A stretch of DNA of 64,000 nucleotides from Hyphomicrobium_B sp001006785 (GCF_001006785.1 NZ_CDHO01000001.1:496001-560000), one strand, 5' to 3'. Shown: positions 46,876 to 55,527, counted from the stretch's first letter. Notes: generated from the letters alone by a model not told the origin. Numbers and translations: made by a program.

Positions 46876-48042
46876 TCAGGCTTCGGCCCAATCTCCGAGA
46901 CGCTCGAGAAACGCGGAGCATTTCACGATCTCGCTTTCGGCGATCCATTCGTCGGCGGTGTGGGCCTGCGCGATGTCTCCAGGACCGCAAACCACCGCAG
47001 GAGCGCCGGCCTCCTGGAAAAGTCCGGCTTCGGTCGCGAATGAGACGGTGTGCGTTTCGTTCTGGCCCGTAAGTTTGAGGGCGAGCGCGACGACGTCGGA
47101 CGTTCGGTCGGCGCCGAAGGGCGTGACGGAATTCTTGCGCGTGATCGCGATGTCCGCTTCCGGTGCGACGAGGCGCATCTCGGGCAGGCACTCGGTTTCG
47201 GCGAACTGGCGCAGACGGCGTTCGATGATTGCGGGATCGAGGCCCGGCAAGGCGCGCACTTCGAAGCCGAAGGTGCAGCTTATCGGAATGATGTTCGACG
47301 CCGTGCCGCCTTCGAGCATCGTGACCTGAAGCGTCGGATAGTCGGGATCGAAGCGGGCGTTGCGGACGTTCTTTTTCAGGTCGGCTTCGATACGCTCCAG
47401 TTCTCCGATGAGGCGCGCGGCGAAGGTGATCGCGTTGACGCCGAGCGGCGCCATGCTCGAATGCGCGGCGCGGCCCTTGACCTCGACGAGCCAGCGGACG
47501 GGGCCTTTGTGGGCATCGACGACCTGCATCGACGTCGGCTCGCCGACGATGACCATGCGCGGTCTCGGCAGTTCCTTGCCGAGTTCGGCGAGCATCGGGC
47601 GAACGCCGAGGCAGCCGACTTCCTCATCGTAGGAGAACGCGAAATGGATCGGCGTCTTGAGCTTGCGCCGTTTGAAGTCGGGTGTTGCGGCGAGAACGGC
47701 TGCGAGGAAGCCTTTCATGTCCGCAGTGCCGCGTCCGTAAAAACGTCCGTCGGCGGCGCGCACGGTGAAAGGATCGCTGGTCCAGGTCTGGCCATCGACG
47801 GGAACGACGTCGGTATGACCCGACAGCGCAACGCCGCCTTCGCCGTCCGGTCCGATCGTGGCGTAGAGAGACGACTTCTGGCCGTCGTCGCTGACGATGC
47901 GGCGCGAGGTGACGCCGTGGCCGTGCAGGTAGTCTTCGATGAACGAGACGATATCGAGATTGCTACGGTAGCTGGTCGTATCGAACGAGACGAGGCGGGC
48001 GAGCAGCTCCGCCGGTGTCTCAGTTGCGCGTCTCGTGCTCAT
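46876..48042 (-). CDS. argE: Acetylornithine deacetylase
   Basis: A 388-residue M20 metallopeptidase-fold enzyme that removes acetate from N-acetylornithine. The zinc-binding motif is LSGHTDVVPVDGQTW, then GRGTADMKGFLAAVL, and the catalytic Glu pair is in FSYDEEVGCLGV. The sequence SMAPLGVNAI and ATEAGLFQEAGAP are family-like. dapE in this same window is a distant paralog. The gene ends a leftward run apaG-argE that follows metZ. Confidence 0.92.
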   Translation of the reverse strand: MSTRRATETPAELLARLVSFDTTSYRSNLDIVSFIEDYLHGHGVTSRRIVSDDGQKSSLYATIGPDGEGGVALSGHTDVVPVDGQTWTSDPFTVRAADGRFYGRGTADMKGFLAAVLAATPDFKRRKLKTPIHFAFSYDEEVGCLGVRPMLAELGKELPRPRMVIVGEPTSMQVVDAHKGPVRWLVEVKGRAAHSSMAPLGVNAITFAARLIGELERIEADLKKNVRNARFDPDYPTLQVTMLEGGTASNIIPISCTFGFEVRALPGLDPAIIERRLRQFAETECLPEMRLVAPEADIAITRKNSVTPFGADRTSDVVALALKLTGQNETHTVSFATEAGLFQEAGAPAVVCGPGDIAQAHTADEWIAESEIVKCSAFLERLGDWAEA

Positions 48043-48056
48043 CCTGCCCGTCGCTG

Positions 48057-48512
48057 TCAGTTCATGCTGCGGCGCGTGTAAGGGCTATCCAGCGAGAAGG
48101 CCGGAATGGCGACGTCGAACAGCTTGCCGGATTCATCCGTCATCTGATAGCTGCCCACCATGATGCCTTGCGGCGTCTTCAAGGGGCAGCCGGACGTGTA
48201 GTTGAACGACTCGCCCGGCTGGATCGTCGGGGTCTGTCCGATGACGCCAGGACCGCGCACTTCCTCGGTGTGGCCGAGCGCGTCGGTGATACGCCACATG
48301 CGTGATTTCAGCTGGACCGTTTCCTGACCGTCGTTGCTGATCTCGACGGCATAGGACCAGACGAAGTGGCTGTCCTCGGGCGACGACTGGTCGTCGAGGT
48401 ACTGCGGCTCCACGCGGATGCGGATGCCGCGCGTGATCGCTTCGTAAGGGTGGCTCGCAGCCTGCCTTTTAGATGTCGATTTAGATGCCGATGCTGGCGT
48501 GTTCTTGGTCAT
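48057..48512 (-). CDS. apaG: ApaG-family protein
   Basis: A 151-residue ApaG with a fibronectin-III-like fold; it is linked to cobalt/magnesium traits in enterobacteria but its biochemical role is unsettled. Core stretches are RGIRIRVEPQYLDDQSSP, FVWSYAVEISNDGQE and GSYQMTDESGKLFDVAIPAF. A Lys/Ser-rich 20-residue tail precedes the domain. It lies nine bases from metZ and 14 from argE, so these three form one leftward operon. Confidence 0.94.
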   Translation of the reverse strand: MTKNTPASASKSTSKRQAASHPYEAITRGIRIRVEPQYLDDQSSPEDSHFVWSYAVEISNDGQETVQLKSRMWRITDALGHTEEVRGPGVIGQTPTIQPGESFNYTSGCPLKTPQGIMVGSYQMTDESGKLFDVAIPAFSLDSPYTRRSMN

Positions 48513-48521
48513 TGGTTCCCA

Positions 48522-49730
48522 TCAGCCCTTGGCCGCCTTGACTGCGTTCGTCAGATCGTCGGCTAAATCTTCGGCAGCTTCAAGTCCGACCGATAACCGG
48601 ATCATGCCATCGCTAATGCCCAATTCGTCGCGCTGGGCCGGGGTGAGCTTGAAATGCGTCGTCGTCGCCGGGTGCGTGATGATGCTTTTCGCGTCGCCGA
48701 GGTTATTCGAAAGGATAATGAGGCGAAGCGCGTTAAGGCAGCGGAAGGCGCCGCTTTTGCCGCCAGCAACCTCAAACGCGATCATCTGGCCGCCGCCCGG
48801 CATCTGGCGCGCGGCAAGCTCAGCTTGCGGATGATCGGCGCGGCCCGGATAGATGACGTTCGTCACCCCGTCGAGGCCGGCCAGAAGGTCGGCGAGCTTG
48901 GCGGCCGTAGCGCACGCCGCACGAATGCGGACGGGCATCGTTTCCAGGCTCTTGAGCAGCACCCAAGCATTGAAGGGTGCTATCGACGGCCCAGTCTGGC
49001 GCAGCCATTCCTGCACATATTTCGTGATGAATTCGGTTTTTCCGAGAACTGCGCCGCCGAGGCAGCGGCCCTGGCCGTCGATGTGCTTGGTCGCGGAATA
49101 GACGACGACATCGGCCCCGAGCGCGAGCGGCCGCTGCAGCAGCGGCGTCGCGAAGACGTTGTCGACTACGGAAATGATGCCTTTTTCGCGGGCGATCTTG
49201 CAGACGCCTTCGATGTCGACGAGCTCGAGGTTCGGATTGGAGGGAGTCTCGAAGAAGAACAGCTTGGTGTTCGGGCGGATCGCCTCGCGCCAGGCGTTCA
49301 AGTCCTTGCCGTCGACCAGCGTCGAGGAAACGCCGAGACGTGCACAGATCGTTTCGATGACGTTGCGACACGAGCCGAACATCGCGCGCGCCGCGACAAT
49401 ATGGTCGCCGGATCGGACATAGGAGAGGATCGCGGCGGTAACGGCCGCCATGCCCGTCGCGGTGGCGAGGCATTCCTCGGCGCCTTCGAAGATCTTCAGG
49501 CGATCCTCGAACATCGCCGTCGTCGGATTGCCGAAGCGCGTATACTGAAAGCCCGGGTCTTCCTGCTTGAAGCGGGCTTCGGCCTGCTCGGCCGAGTTAT
49601 AGACGAAGCCCTGGGTCAGATAGAGCGCTTCCGCCGTTTCGTTCCATTGCGACCGTGTGATGCCGCCATGCACGAGTGCCGTCTCGGGCCGCCAATTGCG
49701 CCCGGCAGACTGCTCTTCTTCTTTTGCCAT
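48522..49730 (-). CDS. metZ: O-succinylhomoserine sulfhydrylase
   Basis: A 402-residue PLP enzyme that makes homocysteine directly from O-succinylhomoserine and sulfide. Marks are FQYTRFGNPTTAMFEDRL, ATGMAAVTAA, FFETPSNPNLELVDIEGV and the PLP Lys in YSATKHIDGQGRCLGG. It is distinguished from cystathionine synthase by context: the SAM-II riboswitch upstream and the gene order next to dcd, as in rhizobia. High S-adenosylmethionine should shut it off. It heads the metZ-apaG-argE run. Confidence 0.93.
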   Translation of the reverse strand: MAKEEEQSAGRNWRPETALVHGGITRSQWNETAEALYLTQGFVYNSAEQAEARFKQEDPGFQYTRFGNPTTAMFEDRLKIFEGAEECLATATGMAAVTAAILSYVRSGDHIVAARAMFGSCRNVIETICARLGVSSTLVDGKDLNAWREAIRPNTKLFFFETPSNPNLELVDIEGVCKIAREKGIISVVDNVFATPLLQRPLALGADVVVYSATKHIDGQGRCLGGAVLGKTEFITKYVQEWLRQTGPSIAPFNAWVLLKSLETMPVRIRAACATAAKLADLLAGLDGVTNVIYPGRADHPQAELAARQMPGGGQMIAFEVAGGKSGAFRCLNALRLIILSNNLGDAKSIITHPATTTHFKLTPAQRDELGISDGMIRLSVGLEAAEDLADDLTNAVKAAKG

Positions 49731-49754
49731 CGGACTTCAGCCTTTCGCGCCAAC

Positions 49755-49807
49755 AAAAAACCCGGTCCACGGGCGCCGGTCGTCGAAGCCGGGCGCGGGA
49801 AACCGGG
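49755..49807 (-). terminator. Terminator between SAM-II riboswitch and metZ
   Basis: Read leftward, CCCGGT (49802-49807) pairs with ACCGGG (49761-49766), with an imperfect inner stem, followed by TTTTTT (49755-49760). It lies between the aptamer and metZ and is likely the expression platform or part of it. Confidence 0.75.
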
Positions 49808-49817
49808 AGCGCACACG

Positions 49818-49873
49818 GCCTCTTTAGCGACTTGTTTAACGTGGCTGCAAGCCGGCCGGCCAAAGGACCACGG
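49818..49873 (-). promoter_or_regulatory. SAM-II riboswitch (metA motif) of metZ
   Basis: On the minus strand the segment reads CGTGG ... GGCTTGCAGCCACGTTAAA, CAAGTCGCTAAAGAGG. This matches the SAM-II consensus: CGTGG pairs with CCACG, and the conserved CGTTAAA and GTCGCTAAA parts form the pseudoknot that binds S-adenosylmethionine. The class is found before metA and metZ-type genes in alphaproteobacteria. Ligand binding lowers metZ expression. Confidence 0.93.
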
Positions 49874-49982
49874 AACGTCTCGGGGATTAACTCCGGTGCC
49901 TCTTGGCGTCAAGGGGCGGCTGGCTTAGGGATCGACGTTAGCGTTAGTGGGCCCGCAACAGGGCTGAAAGGCGAAGGACGAG

Positions 49983-51107
49983 ATGGCCAAAGCAGAGAGG
50001 ATCATTGCGGCGTCGAAGCGGCGCGATGCGGCTCACGGCATCGTTCCTTCGCAAGGCATCACGGAGATGATTGCGGCAGGCCAGATCGTGATCGCCGAGC
50101 CGGTCGCGGAAACGCAGGTCCAGCCCGCGAGCCTCGATCTCCGGCTTGGGCCGGTTGCATACCGGGTGCGGGCGAGCTTTCTTCCGAAGCCCGGCGGGCG
50201 CGTGCAGACGAAGCTCGACGATCTCGCGCTGCATACGATCAGTCTGAGCCAGGGCGCCGTGCTCGAAACGGGCTGTGTCTATATCGTGCCGCTGCTCGAA
50301 AGCCTGGAACTGCCGCAGGATGTCGAAGCCTCCGCCAATCCGAAAAGTTCGACGGGCCGGCTCGATGTGTTCACGCGCGTCATCGCCGACGGCGTCGGCG
50401 CGTTCGATCAGGTCCCGCACGGCTATCATGGGCCGCTGTTCGCGGAGATCTGTCCGCAGACGTTTCCGATCGTCGTCAGGAAGGGATCGCGGCTTTCACA
50501 AATTCGCTTTCGCGTCGGCACGGCCGCCGACAGCGATGTCGATCTGAAAGAACTCCACAAGCGCGAGCGTCTGATTTCAACCGAGGATGCGGATATCTCG
50601 GGCGGCATCGCGCTGTCGGTCGATCTCGCGGGTGATGCGCGGGGGCTTATCGGATTCCGCGCGCGCCGCCATACCGGCGTCGTCGATGTCGATAAACCGG
50701 GCGCTTATCCGGTCGAGGATTATTGGGATCCGATCTACGTTCGCGACAAGCATCGCCTGATCCTCGATCCCGATCAGTTCTATATTCTCGCGTCGAAGGA
50801 AGCCGTGCATGTGCCGCCGACGCATGCCGCCGAAATGGTGCCGTTCAATCCGCTGGTCGGCGAGTTTCGCGTGCATTATGCGGGGTTCATGGATCCTGGG
50901 TTCGGTCATGCTCCGGCGGGCGGTGGCGGATCGCGCGTCGTGCTCGAGGTGCGTTCGCATAAAGTGCCGTTCATTCTCGAAGACGGGCAGATTATCGGGC
51001 GGCTGATCTATGAGCGCATGATCGAGACGCCCGAAATGATTTACGGCCAGGGTCTCAAGTCGAACTATCAGGGCCAGGGCCTGAAGCTGTCGAAGCATTT
51101 CAAGTAG
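49983..51107 (+). CDS. dcd: 2'-deoxycytidine 5'-triphosphate deaminase, double-domain form
   Basis: A 374-residue protein about twice the size of the classical deaminase, the long form found in this class. It makes dUTP from dCTP. The first half has QPASLDLRLGPVAYRVR, ASANPKSSTGRLDVFTRV and GPLFAEICPQTFPIVVRKG; the second half repeats the fold (GLIGFRARRHTGVVDVDKPG, LVGEFRVHYAGFMDPGFGHA). GAAGGACGAG precedes the ATG. It is divergent from metZ. Confidence 0.9.
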   Translation: MAKAERIIAASKRRDAAHGIVPSQGITEMIAAGQIVIAEPVAETQVQPASLDLRLGPVAYRVRASFLPKPGGRVQTKLDDLALHTISLSQGAVLETGCVYIVPLLESLELPQDVEASANPKSSTGRLDVFTRVIADGVGAFDQVPHGYHGPLFAEICPQTFPIVVRKGSRLSQIRFRVGTAADSDVDLKELHKRERLISTEDADISGGIALSVDLAGDARGLIGFRARRHTGVVDVDKPGAYPVEDYWDPIYVRDKHRLILDPDQFYILASKEAVHVPPTHAAEMVPFNPLVGEFRVHYAGFMDPGFGHAPAGGGGSRVVLEVRSHKVPFILEDGQIIGRLIYERMIETPEMIYGQGLKSNYQGQGLKLSKHFK

Positions 51108-51114
51108 TTTTTAA

Positions 51115-51157
51115 TTGGCGCTGGCGACTCCGCTTCGCGGAGCCGGCCGCCAGCGCC
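51115..51157. repeat. 43-bp palindromic repeat, copy 1
   Basis: Identical over 43 bases to 52690-52732 and in the same direction. The outer stem is GGCGCTGGCG / CGCCAGCGCC (ten pairs) and the inner one CTCCGC / GCGGAG. It lies just after dcd and could also stop transcription. Confidence 0.93.
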
Positions 51158-51216
51158 GTTGCGTTAGGCTCGTCGAAGACGACAATATTTTTTGTGCCTT
51201 CGGCGCATTTTATGCT

Positions 51217-51265
51217 GGATCCCCGGCCTTCGACGCGGCTTCGCCTCGCTCGGCCGAGGATGACG
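51217..51265. repeat. REP-like element of the GGATCCCC...GGATGACG type
   Basis: GGATCCCCGGCC and GGCCGAGGATGACG form an imperfect stem. The same kind of end sequences occur at 56064-56155. These are common dispersed repeats in alphaproteobacteria. Confidence 0.6.
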
Positions 51266-51272
51266 GGATACG

Positions 51273-51626
51273 TCACATCTCCACGATCGTTTTGAAGCCG
51301 CCGTAGATCATGCGCTTTGCGTCGAACGGCATTTCCGACATGTCTTTAGACAGGCGTGGATCGGCAAACACTTTTTGCAGGATGGCATCGCGATCGGCGC
51401 GGGATTTGTAGATGATCCATGAAAAGGCGACGACTTCGCCGTCTTTCAATTTCACCGCGCGCGGAAACGATGTGAGCTTGCCGACCGGTACGTCGTCGCC
51501 AATGCACTCGACGTATTCCAGCGCGCCATGCTCGAGCCAGATCTTGCCCGCCTTCTTCGCCAGCTTCTTGTAATCGGCGAGGCGGCTCTCCGGCACTGCA
51601 ACGACAAATCCATCGACGTAGGCCAT
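51273..51626 (-). CDS. DUF1428 family protein
   Basis: A 117-residue soluble protein of the DUF1428 family (dimeric alpha-beta barrel fold): MAYVDGFVVAVPESRLADYK, LEYVECIGDDVPVGKLTSFP and FDAKRMIYGGF. No activity is established for the family. It lies alone in a region of repeats and remnants. Confidence 0.88.
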   Translation of the reverse strand: MAYVDGFVVAVPESRLADYKKLAKKAGKIWLEHGALEYVECIGDDVPVGKLTSFPRAVKLKDGEVVAFSWIIYKSRADRDAILQKVFADPRLSKDMSEMPFDAKRMIYGGFKTIVEM

Positions 51627-51779
51627 TTCCTCATCTCCGTGTCAGGGTTGCAGTCATTTGCTTCGACACCCATGACATCGGGTGCCGCGCTGTTCCCGCT
51701 CGTTCGCTGAGGATTTTGACGTTTTGAAGGGCCGGGCGAGCCGCGCTAGCGCTTCTTGGGCTTCTCGCTTGCCTTCAAT

Positions 51780-52154
51780 ATGGCGGTGATGACGTCTGGA
51801 AAGCGCTTTTCGATTTCGGCGCAGCGGAGCGCGTTGACCACTTCGCCGCTGCGGTCAAAGCCGTCGCTTCGGGCGTCTTCAACACCGATATCGCGGCGGC
51901 TTTCGTGAGCAATCCGAGGGGTATCGCTCGCCCTTGGCAAACACGCGTCGAAGCGCATCGGGCAGCCTTCGGACATTGCCGACGTCGTGAGCTTCCTCGC
52001 TGCGGCACGGTCCAGTTTGGTCACCGGGCAGGTCGTCGAAGCCTCGGGTGGCAGCGTGCCGACCTTCTCGTTTCCTCCCTTTCCGCCCGCATCCGGAATG
52101 CAAATGACGCTGAAACTTTCGGGTTTCCGCGCACTTTTTTTGCATCGGCCATGA
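51780..52154 (+). pseudogene. Remnant of a short-chain dehydrogenase gene
   Basis: Two pieces in different frames. The first, at about 51855-51905, reads AVKAVASGVFNTDIAAAFVS, close to the VNAVAPG region of short-chain dehydrogenases. The second, 51951-52057, reads KRIGQPSDIADVVSFLAA and TGQVVEASGGS, the conserved C-terminal end of that family. The frame change lies between them near 51945. No N-terminal cofactor-binding part is present, so the gene is dead. The stop of the second frame is at 52154. Confidence 0.65.
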
Positions 52155-52292
52155 AACTGCCGCTTGCTTTCCGGCAACAAATGCTGCTCATTTCGCGCGC
52201 TTCATTCGAAAAACGCCCGTAAACAGCGTGTTTTTGGACTTTGAAGATGTATTGTTCGACATCGAATTGATTCGCAAATGAGAGGGATTACC

Positions 52293-52616
52293 ATGGCGAA
52301 GGCTCCGGCGAAGGCCCCGGCAAAGGCAACTGCAAAGATCGAAACCGTTACGTTGAAGCATATCGCGGCGGCTCTCGCCGAGGCTCACGAGATCCCGAAG
52401 AAGCAGTCGATCGCGCTGCTGGAAGACCTGGTCACCACCATCGGTAAGCACCTGAAGAAGGGCGCGCGCATCCGCATCGGCGGTCTCGGCGTGCTGCAGG
52501 TTCGCAAGCGTCCGGCGCGCATGGGCCGCAACCCGGCGACGGGCGAAGCCATCAAGATCAAGGCTTCGAAGAAGATCGCCTTCCGCGCCGCGAAGGAACT
52601 CAAAGAACTGGTCTAA
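52293..52616 (+). CDS. HU-family DNA-binding protein with Lys/Ala tail
   Basis: A 107-residue nucleoid protein. The HU/IHF domain is at about residues 20-107 (LKHIAAALAEAHEIPKKQSI, GARIRIGGLGVLQVRKRPAR, MGRNPATGEAIKIKASKKIA), with Pro in the DNA-intercalating arm. It is preceded by MAKAPAKAPAKATAK, a histone H1-like tail not found in HU of E. coli. GAGAGGGA precedes the ATG, and a terminator follows. Whether it is the main HU or an accessory form cannot be said. Confidence 0.92.
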   Translation: MAKAPAKAPAKATAKIETVTLKHIAAALAEAHEIPKKQSIALLEDLVTTIGKHLKKGARIRIGGLGVLQVRKRPARMGRNPATGEAIKIKASKKIAFRAAKELKELV

Positions 52617-52640
52617 CGCCTGTTCAAAACGGGTGGGATT

Positions 52641-52672
52641 GAAAAAGGTCGCCGATCAGGCGGCCTTTTTTG
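52641..52672 (+). terminator. Terminator after HU gene
   Basis: AAAAAGGTCGCC pairs (one G-T) with GGCGGCCTTTTTT around GATCA, ending in a T-run. It lies 25 bases after the stop. Confidence 0.88.
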
Positions 52673-52689
52673 TTGGCGCTGGATTTTGT

Positions 52690-52732
52690 TTGGCGCTGGC
52701 GACTCCGCTTCGCGGAGCCGGCCGCCAGCGCC
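52690..52732. repeat. 43-bp palindromic repeat, copy 2
   Basis: Identical to 51115-51157. It sits between the HU terminator and the convergent end of dapE. Confidence 0.93.
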
Positions 52733-52745
52733 CAGCGCCGAACTG

Positions 52746-53918
52746 TTATTCAGTACGGAAATAATTCGTGATGAAGCGGCCATAGATCTCGGTCAGCTGT
52801 TCGAGATCGGCGATGCTGGTGTGCTCATCGACTTGGTGGATTGTGGCGTTGACCAGACCAAATTCGACGACCGGACAAATGTCTTTGATGAAGCGGGCGT
52901 CCGACGTGCCGCCTCCGGTCGTCAGCTTTGGAATGCGGCCGGTCACGGATTGAACGGCGTCTGTCAGCGTGGAAACGAGAGGACCGGGCTTCGTCAGGAA
53001 GACGTCGCCGGTGCCTGAGAAGCTGACTTCATACTTCGCTCCGACTTCGGCCGCTGCGTGTGCGAGTTTGTCGCGAACCCAGGCTTCGATCGTCGGACGG
53101 CGCCAGAGATCGTTATAGCGGATGTTGATCTTGGCGACGGCTTGGCCGGGGATGACATTGGTCGCGGTATTCGGCACCGAGATGACCGTGACTTGCAGGT
53201 TCGACGGCTGGAAGTCCGGCGTGCCGTCGTCGAGCTTTGCCGTCGACAAGCGGTCAATAAGGCGTGCGAGCTTCGGCACGGGATTGTCGGCGATCTGCGG
53301 ATAGGCGGAATGTCCCTGCTTGCCGTGAACGACGATCTCGGCGTTGACGGAGCCCCGCCGGCCGATGCGGATCTCATCGCCCAAAGCCTTCGGGTTCGAC
53401 GGTTCGCCGACGAGGCAGGCGTCGACGACTTCGTCCCGCGACTTCAGCCAATCCAGGATTTTCATCGTGCCGTTGATCGAGGGGCCTTCTTCGTCACCCG
53501 TAATCAGGAATGACAGCGAACCGCGCGGCAGGCCGTTATGATGATGAATGTATTTCAGGGCCGCGGAAACGAAAGCTGCCACGCAGCCCTTCATGTCGAC
53601 GGCGCCGCGTCCGTAGACCTTGCCGTCGCGGATGTCGCCGGAGAACGGCGGGACCGTCCAGACCTTTTCATCGCCGACGGGCACGACGTCGGTGTGGCCC
53701 GCGAAGGATAGATGCGGCCGGCCCGAGCCGAGGCGTGCATACAGGTTATCGACGTCGGGCGTGCCGGGTTCCGAAAACACCAGCCGGTGACAGGTGAAGC
53801 CTGCCGGCTCCAGCACGTTCTGCAGCAGCGTTAGCGCGCCCCCTTCGTCGGGCGTCACGCTTTCGCAGCGAATAAGGGCCTGCGTCAGGGTCACGGGGTC
53901 GGTGGGATTGAGCGTCAT
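52746..53918 (-). CDS. dapE: Succinyl-diaminopimelate desuccinylase
   Basis: A 390-residue M20 zinc enzyme of the lysine/diaminopimelate pathway. Zinc-binding parts are FAGHTDVVPVGDEKVW and GRGAVDMKGCVAAFV, the catalytic Glu pair is in LITGDEEGPSINGT, and the end has GGGTSDARFIKDICPVVEFG, typical of DapE rather than ArgE. Its start overlaps the stop of the upstream membrane-protein gene (ATGA), forming dapD-membrane protein-dapE. Confidence 0.96.
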   Translation of the reverse strand: MTLNPTDPVTLTQALIRCESVTPDEGGALTLLQNVLEPAGFTCHRLVFSEPGTPDVDNLYARLGSGRPHLSFAGHTDVVPVGDEKVWTVPPFSGDIRDGKVYGRGAVDMKGCVAAFVSAALKYIHHHNGLPRGSLSFLITGDEEGPSINGTMKILDWLKSRDEVVDACLVGEPSNPKALGDEIRIGRRGSVNAEIVVHGKQGHSAYPQIADNPVPKLARLIDRLSTAKLDDGTPDFQPSNLQVTVISVPNTATNVIPGQAVAKINIRYNDLWRRPTIEAWVRDKLAHAAAEVGAKYEVSFSGTGDVFLTKPGPLVSTLTDAVQSVTGRIPKLTTGGGTSDARFIKDICPVVEFGLVNATIHQVDEHTSIADLEQLTEIYGRFITNYFRTE

Positions 53919-54670
53919 GACGAAGCGGAGGTCCTCTGGCTCTGCTCGATCGTCGGCAGCGGGACATCGCGGCCGTCGAGCGTTTCGATGATGGTGATCT
54001 TCTGCCAGATTTTGCTGGAGAGGTCGGAGGTCAGGCGCTCGATGTCGCCGACGGTATCGACGACGACGGAGTCGCTCAGACGTTCAGCATAGAGCGCGGC
54101 GCACTTTGCCGTGAGCGAAAGCATTTCCGAGCAGTAGTCGAGATAGCGCATGAGTTCGAACAGCGACATCTTGCGATCGCCGCTCTTGCCGCCGACCGTC
54201 GGAGGGCGATCGGAGCTTGGGTCTTTCGACAGCTGGTGCATGTCGATGACGTGGACGATGGAGCGCAGTTCGTGCAGCGCCGTCAGCGCGCGGGCGCGCT
54301 TCCAGCGCGTTTCGAGCGTCGAGATGAAGAACGCGCCGCCGCCGAGAAGCACCAGAAGATTGAACAGCGCGTCGAGACCTTGAACGGTCTCGGACCATTC
54401 GTCGGTGCCTTTCAGTGCTGCCGCCTGTGACCCGAGATAAACGAGGATCAGAAGCGAGGAGCCTGACATCGCCAGCAGAAGCAGACGCAGCGTCCAGTTC
54501 GGACGATCAACATACGTGATGCGCTGCGACGTCTGCTTGGCGACGCCGGCAAGATCGGAGCAAACCCGCGATAGTCCCGACCCCGGAAAGCGCGACGCGA
54601 TGCGCTCTTCGAGCCTTTCGATGGTCTCCACAATTTTTGTGGGATCGAGCGCTCGATAGGTCAGGGGCAC
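53915..54670 (-). CDS. Two-helix membrane protein between dapD and dapE
   Basis: A 251-residue protein with two membrane segments at about residues 65-85 (LLLLAMSGSSLLILVYLG) and 105-125 (LFNLLVLLGGGAFFIST), and a cytoplasmic helical C-terminal domain. I do not recognise a named family. It starts two bases after dapD stops and overlaps dapE by four, so it is co-translated with both; a role in wall-precursor supply is only an inference from position. Confidence 0.75.
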   Translation of the reverse strand: MPLTYRALDPTKIVETIERLEERIASRFPGSGLSRVCSDLAGVAKQTSQRITYVDRPNWTLRLLLLAMSGSSLLILVYLGSQAAALKGTDEWSETVQGLDALFNLLVLLGGGAFFISTLETRWKRARALTALHELRSIVHVIDMHQLSKDPSSDRPPTVGGKSGDRKMSLFELMRYLDYCSEMLSLTAKCAALYAERLSDSVVVDTVGDIERLTSDLSSKIWQKITIIETLDGRDVPLPTIEQSQRTSASS

Positions 54671-54672
54671 GA

Positions 54673-55527
54673 TCAGTCTCGCAACAGCTCGTTGATGCTC
54701 GTTTTCGAGCGCGTCTTCTCATCGACGCGCTTGACGATGACGGCGCAGTAGAGGTTCGGTCCAGGTTCGCCGTTGGGCAGCGGCTTGCCCGCCATCGAGC
54801 CCGAGACGACGACCGAGTACGGCGGCACCTTGCCGAAGAATTTCTCGCCCGTGGTGCGGTCGATGATCGTGGTCGAAGCGCCGAGATAGACGCCCATCGA
54901 CAGCACGGAGCCTTCGCCTACCTGAACACCTTCGGCGACTTCGGCGCGGGCGCCGATGAAGCAGTTGTCCTCGATGATGACCGGGCCTGCCTGCAGCGGT
55001 TCCAGAACGCCGCCGATGCCGGCGCCGCCCGAGATATGACAGTTCTTGCCGATCTGCGCGCAGCTTCCGACCGTCGCCCAGGTGTCGACCATCGTGCCGC
55101 TGTCGACGTAGGCGCCGAGGTTCACGAACGAAGGAAGCAGGACGGCGCCGGGAGCGATGTAGGCCGAGCGGCGGACGATGGCTCCGGGGAGCACGCGGAA
55201 GCCGCCCTTGCGGAAGTCGGCTTCGGTCCATCCGGCGAACTTCGGCGGCACCTTATCCCAGTAGAAGCTGCCTGCCGGGCCGCCCGAGATCGTTTCCATG
55301 TCGTTGAGACGGAACGACAGCAGGACCGCTTTCTTCAGCCATTGGTTGACCGTCCAGGCGCCATCTTTCTTTTCGGCGACGCGCGCCGCGCCAGTGTCGA
55401 GAAGGCCGAGGGACGTTTCGACGGCGTCGCGGACCTCGCCTTTGGTTTCAAACGAAACGGCATCGCGGTTGTCCCACGCGCTCTCGATGGTCTTCTGCAG
55501 ATCGCGAAGGGTATCAGCGGCGGCCAT
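54673..55527 (-). CDS. dapD: Tetrahydrodipicolinate N-succinyltransferase
   Basis: A 284-residue left-handed beta-helix (hexapeptide) enzyme that adds succinate to tetrahydrodipicolinate. The repeats start at GAIVRRSAYIAPGAVLLPSF and run through GSCAQIGKNCHISGGAGIGG and IIEDNCFIGARAEVAEGV; the N-terminal helical domain has FETKGEVRDAVETSLGLLD. It heads the dapD-membrane protein-dapE operon. The space upstream (55528-55794) is shared with a rightward small gene. Confidence 0.96.
   Translation of the reverse strand: MAAADTLRDLQKTIESAWDNRDAVSFETKGEVRDAVETSLGLLDTGAARVAEKKDGAWTVNQWLKKAVLLSFRLNDMETISGGPAGSFYWDKVPPKFAGWTEADFRKGGFRVLPGAIVRRSAYIAPGAVLLPSFVNLGAYVDSGTMVDTWATVGSCAQIGKNCHISGGAGIGGVLEPLQAGPVIIEDNCFIGARAEVAEGVQVGEGSVLSMGVYLGASTTIIDRTTGEKFFGKVPPYSVVVSGSMAGKPLPNGEPGPNLYCAVIVKRVDEKTRSKTSINELLRD

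Noticed and set aside
48654..49928. 424-residue open frame antisense to metZ
   Set aside because: It covers metZ and its riboswitch on the wrong strand and shows no family.
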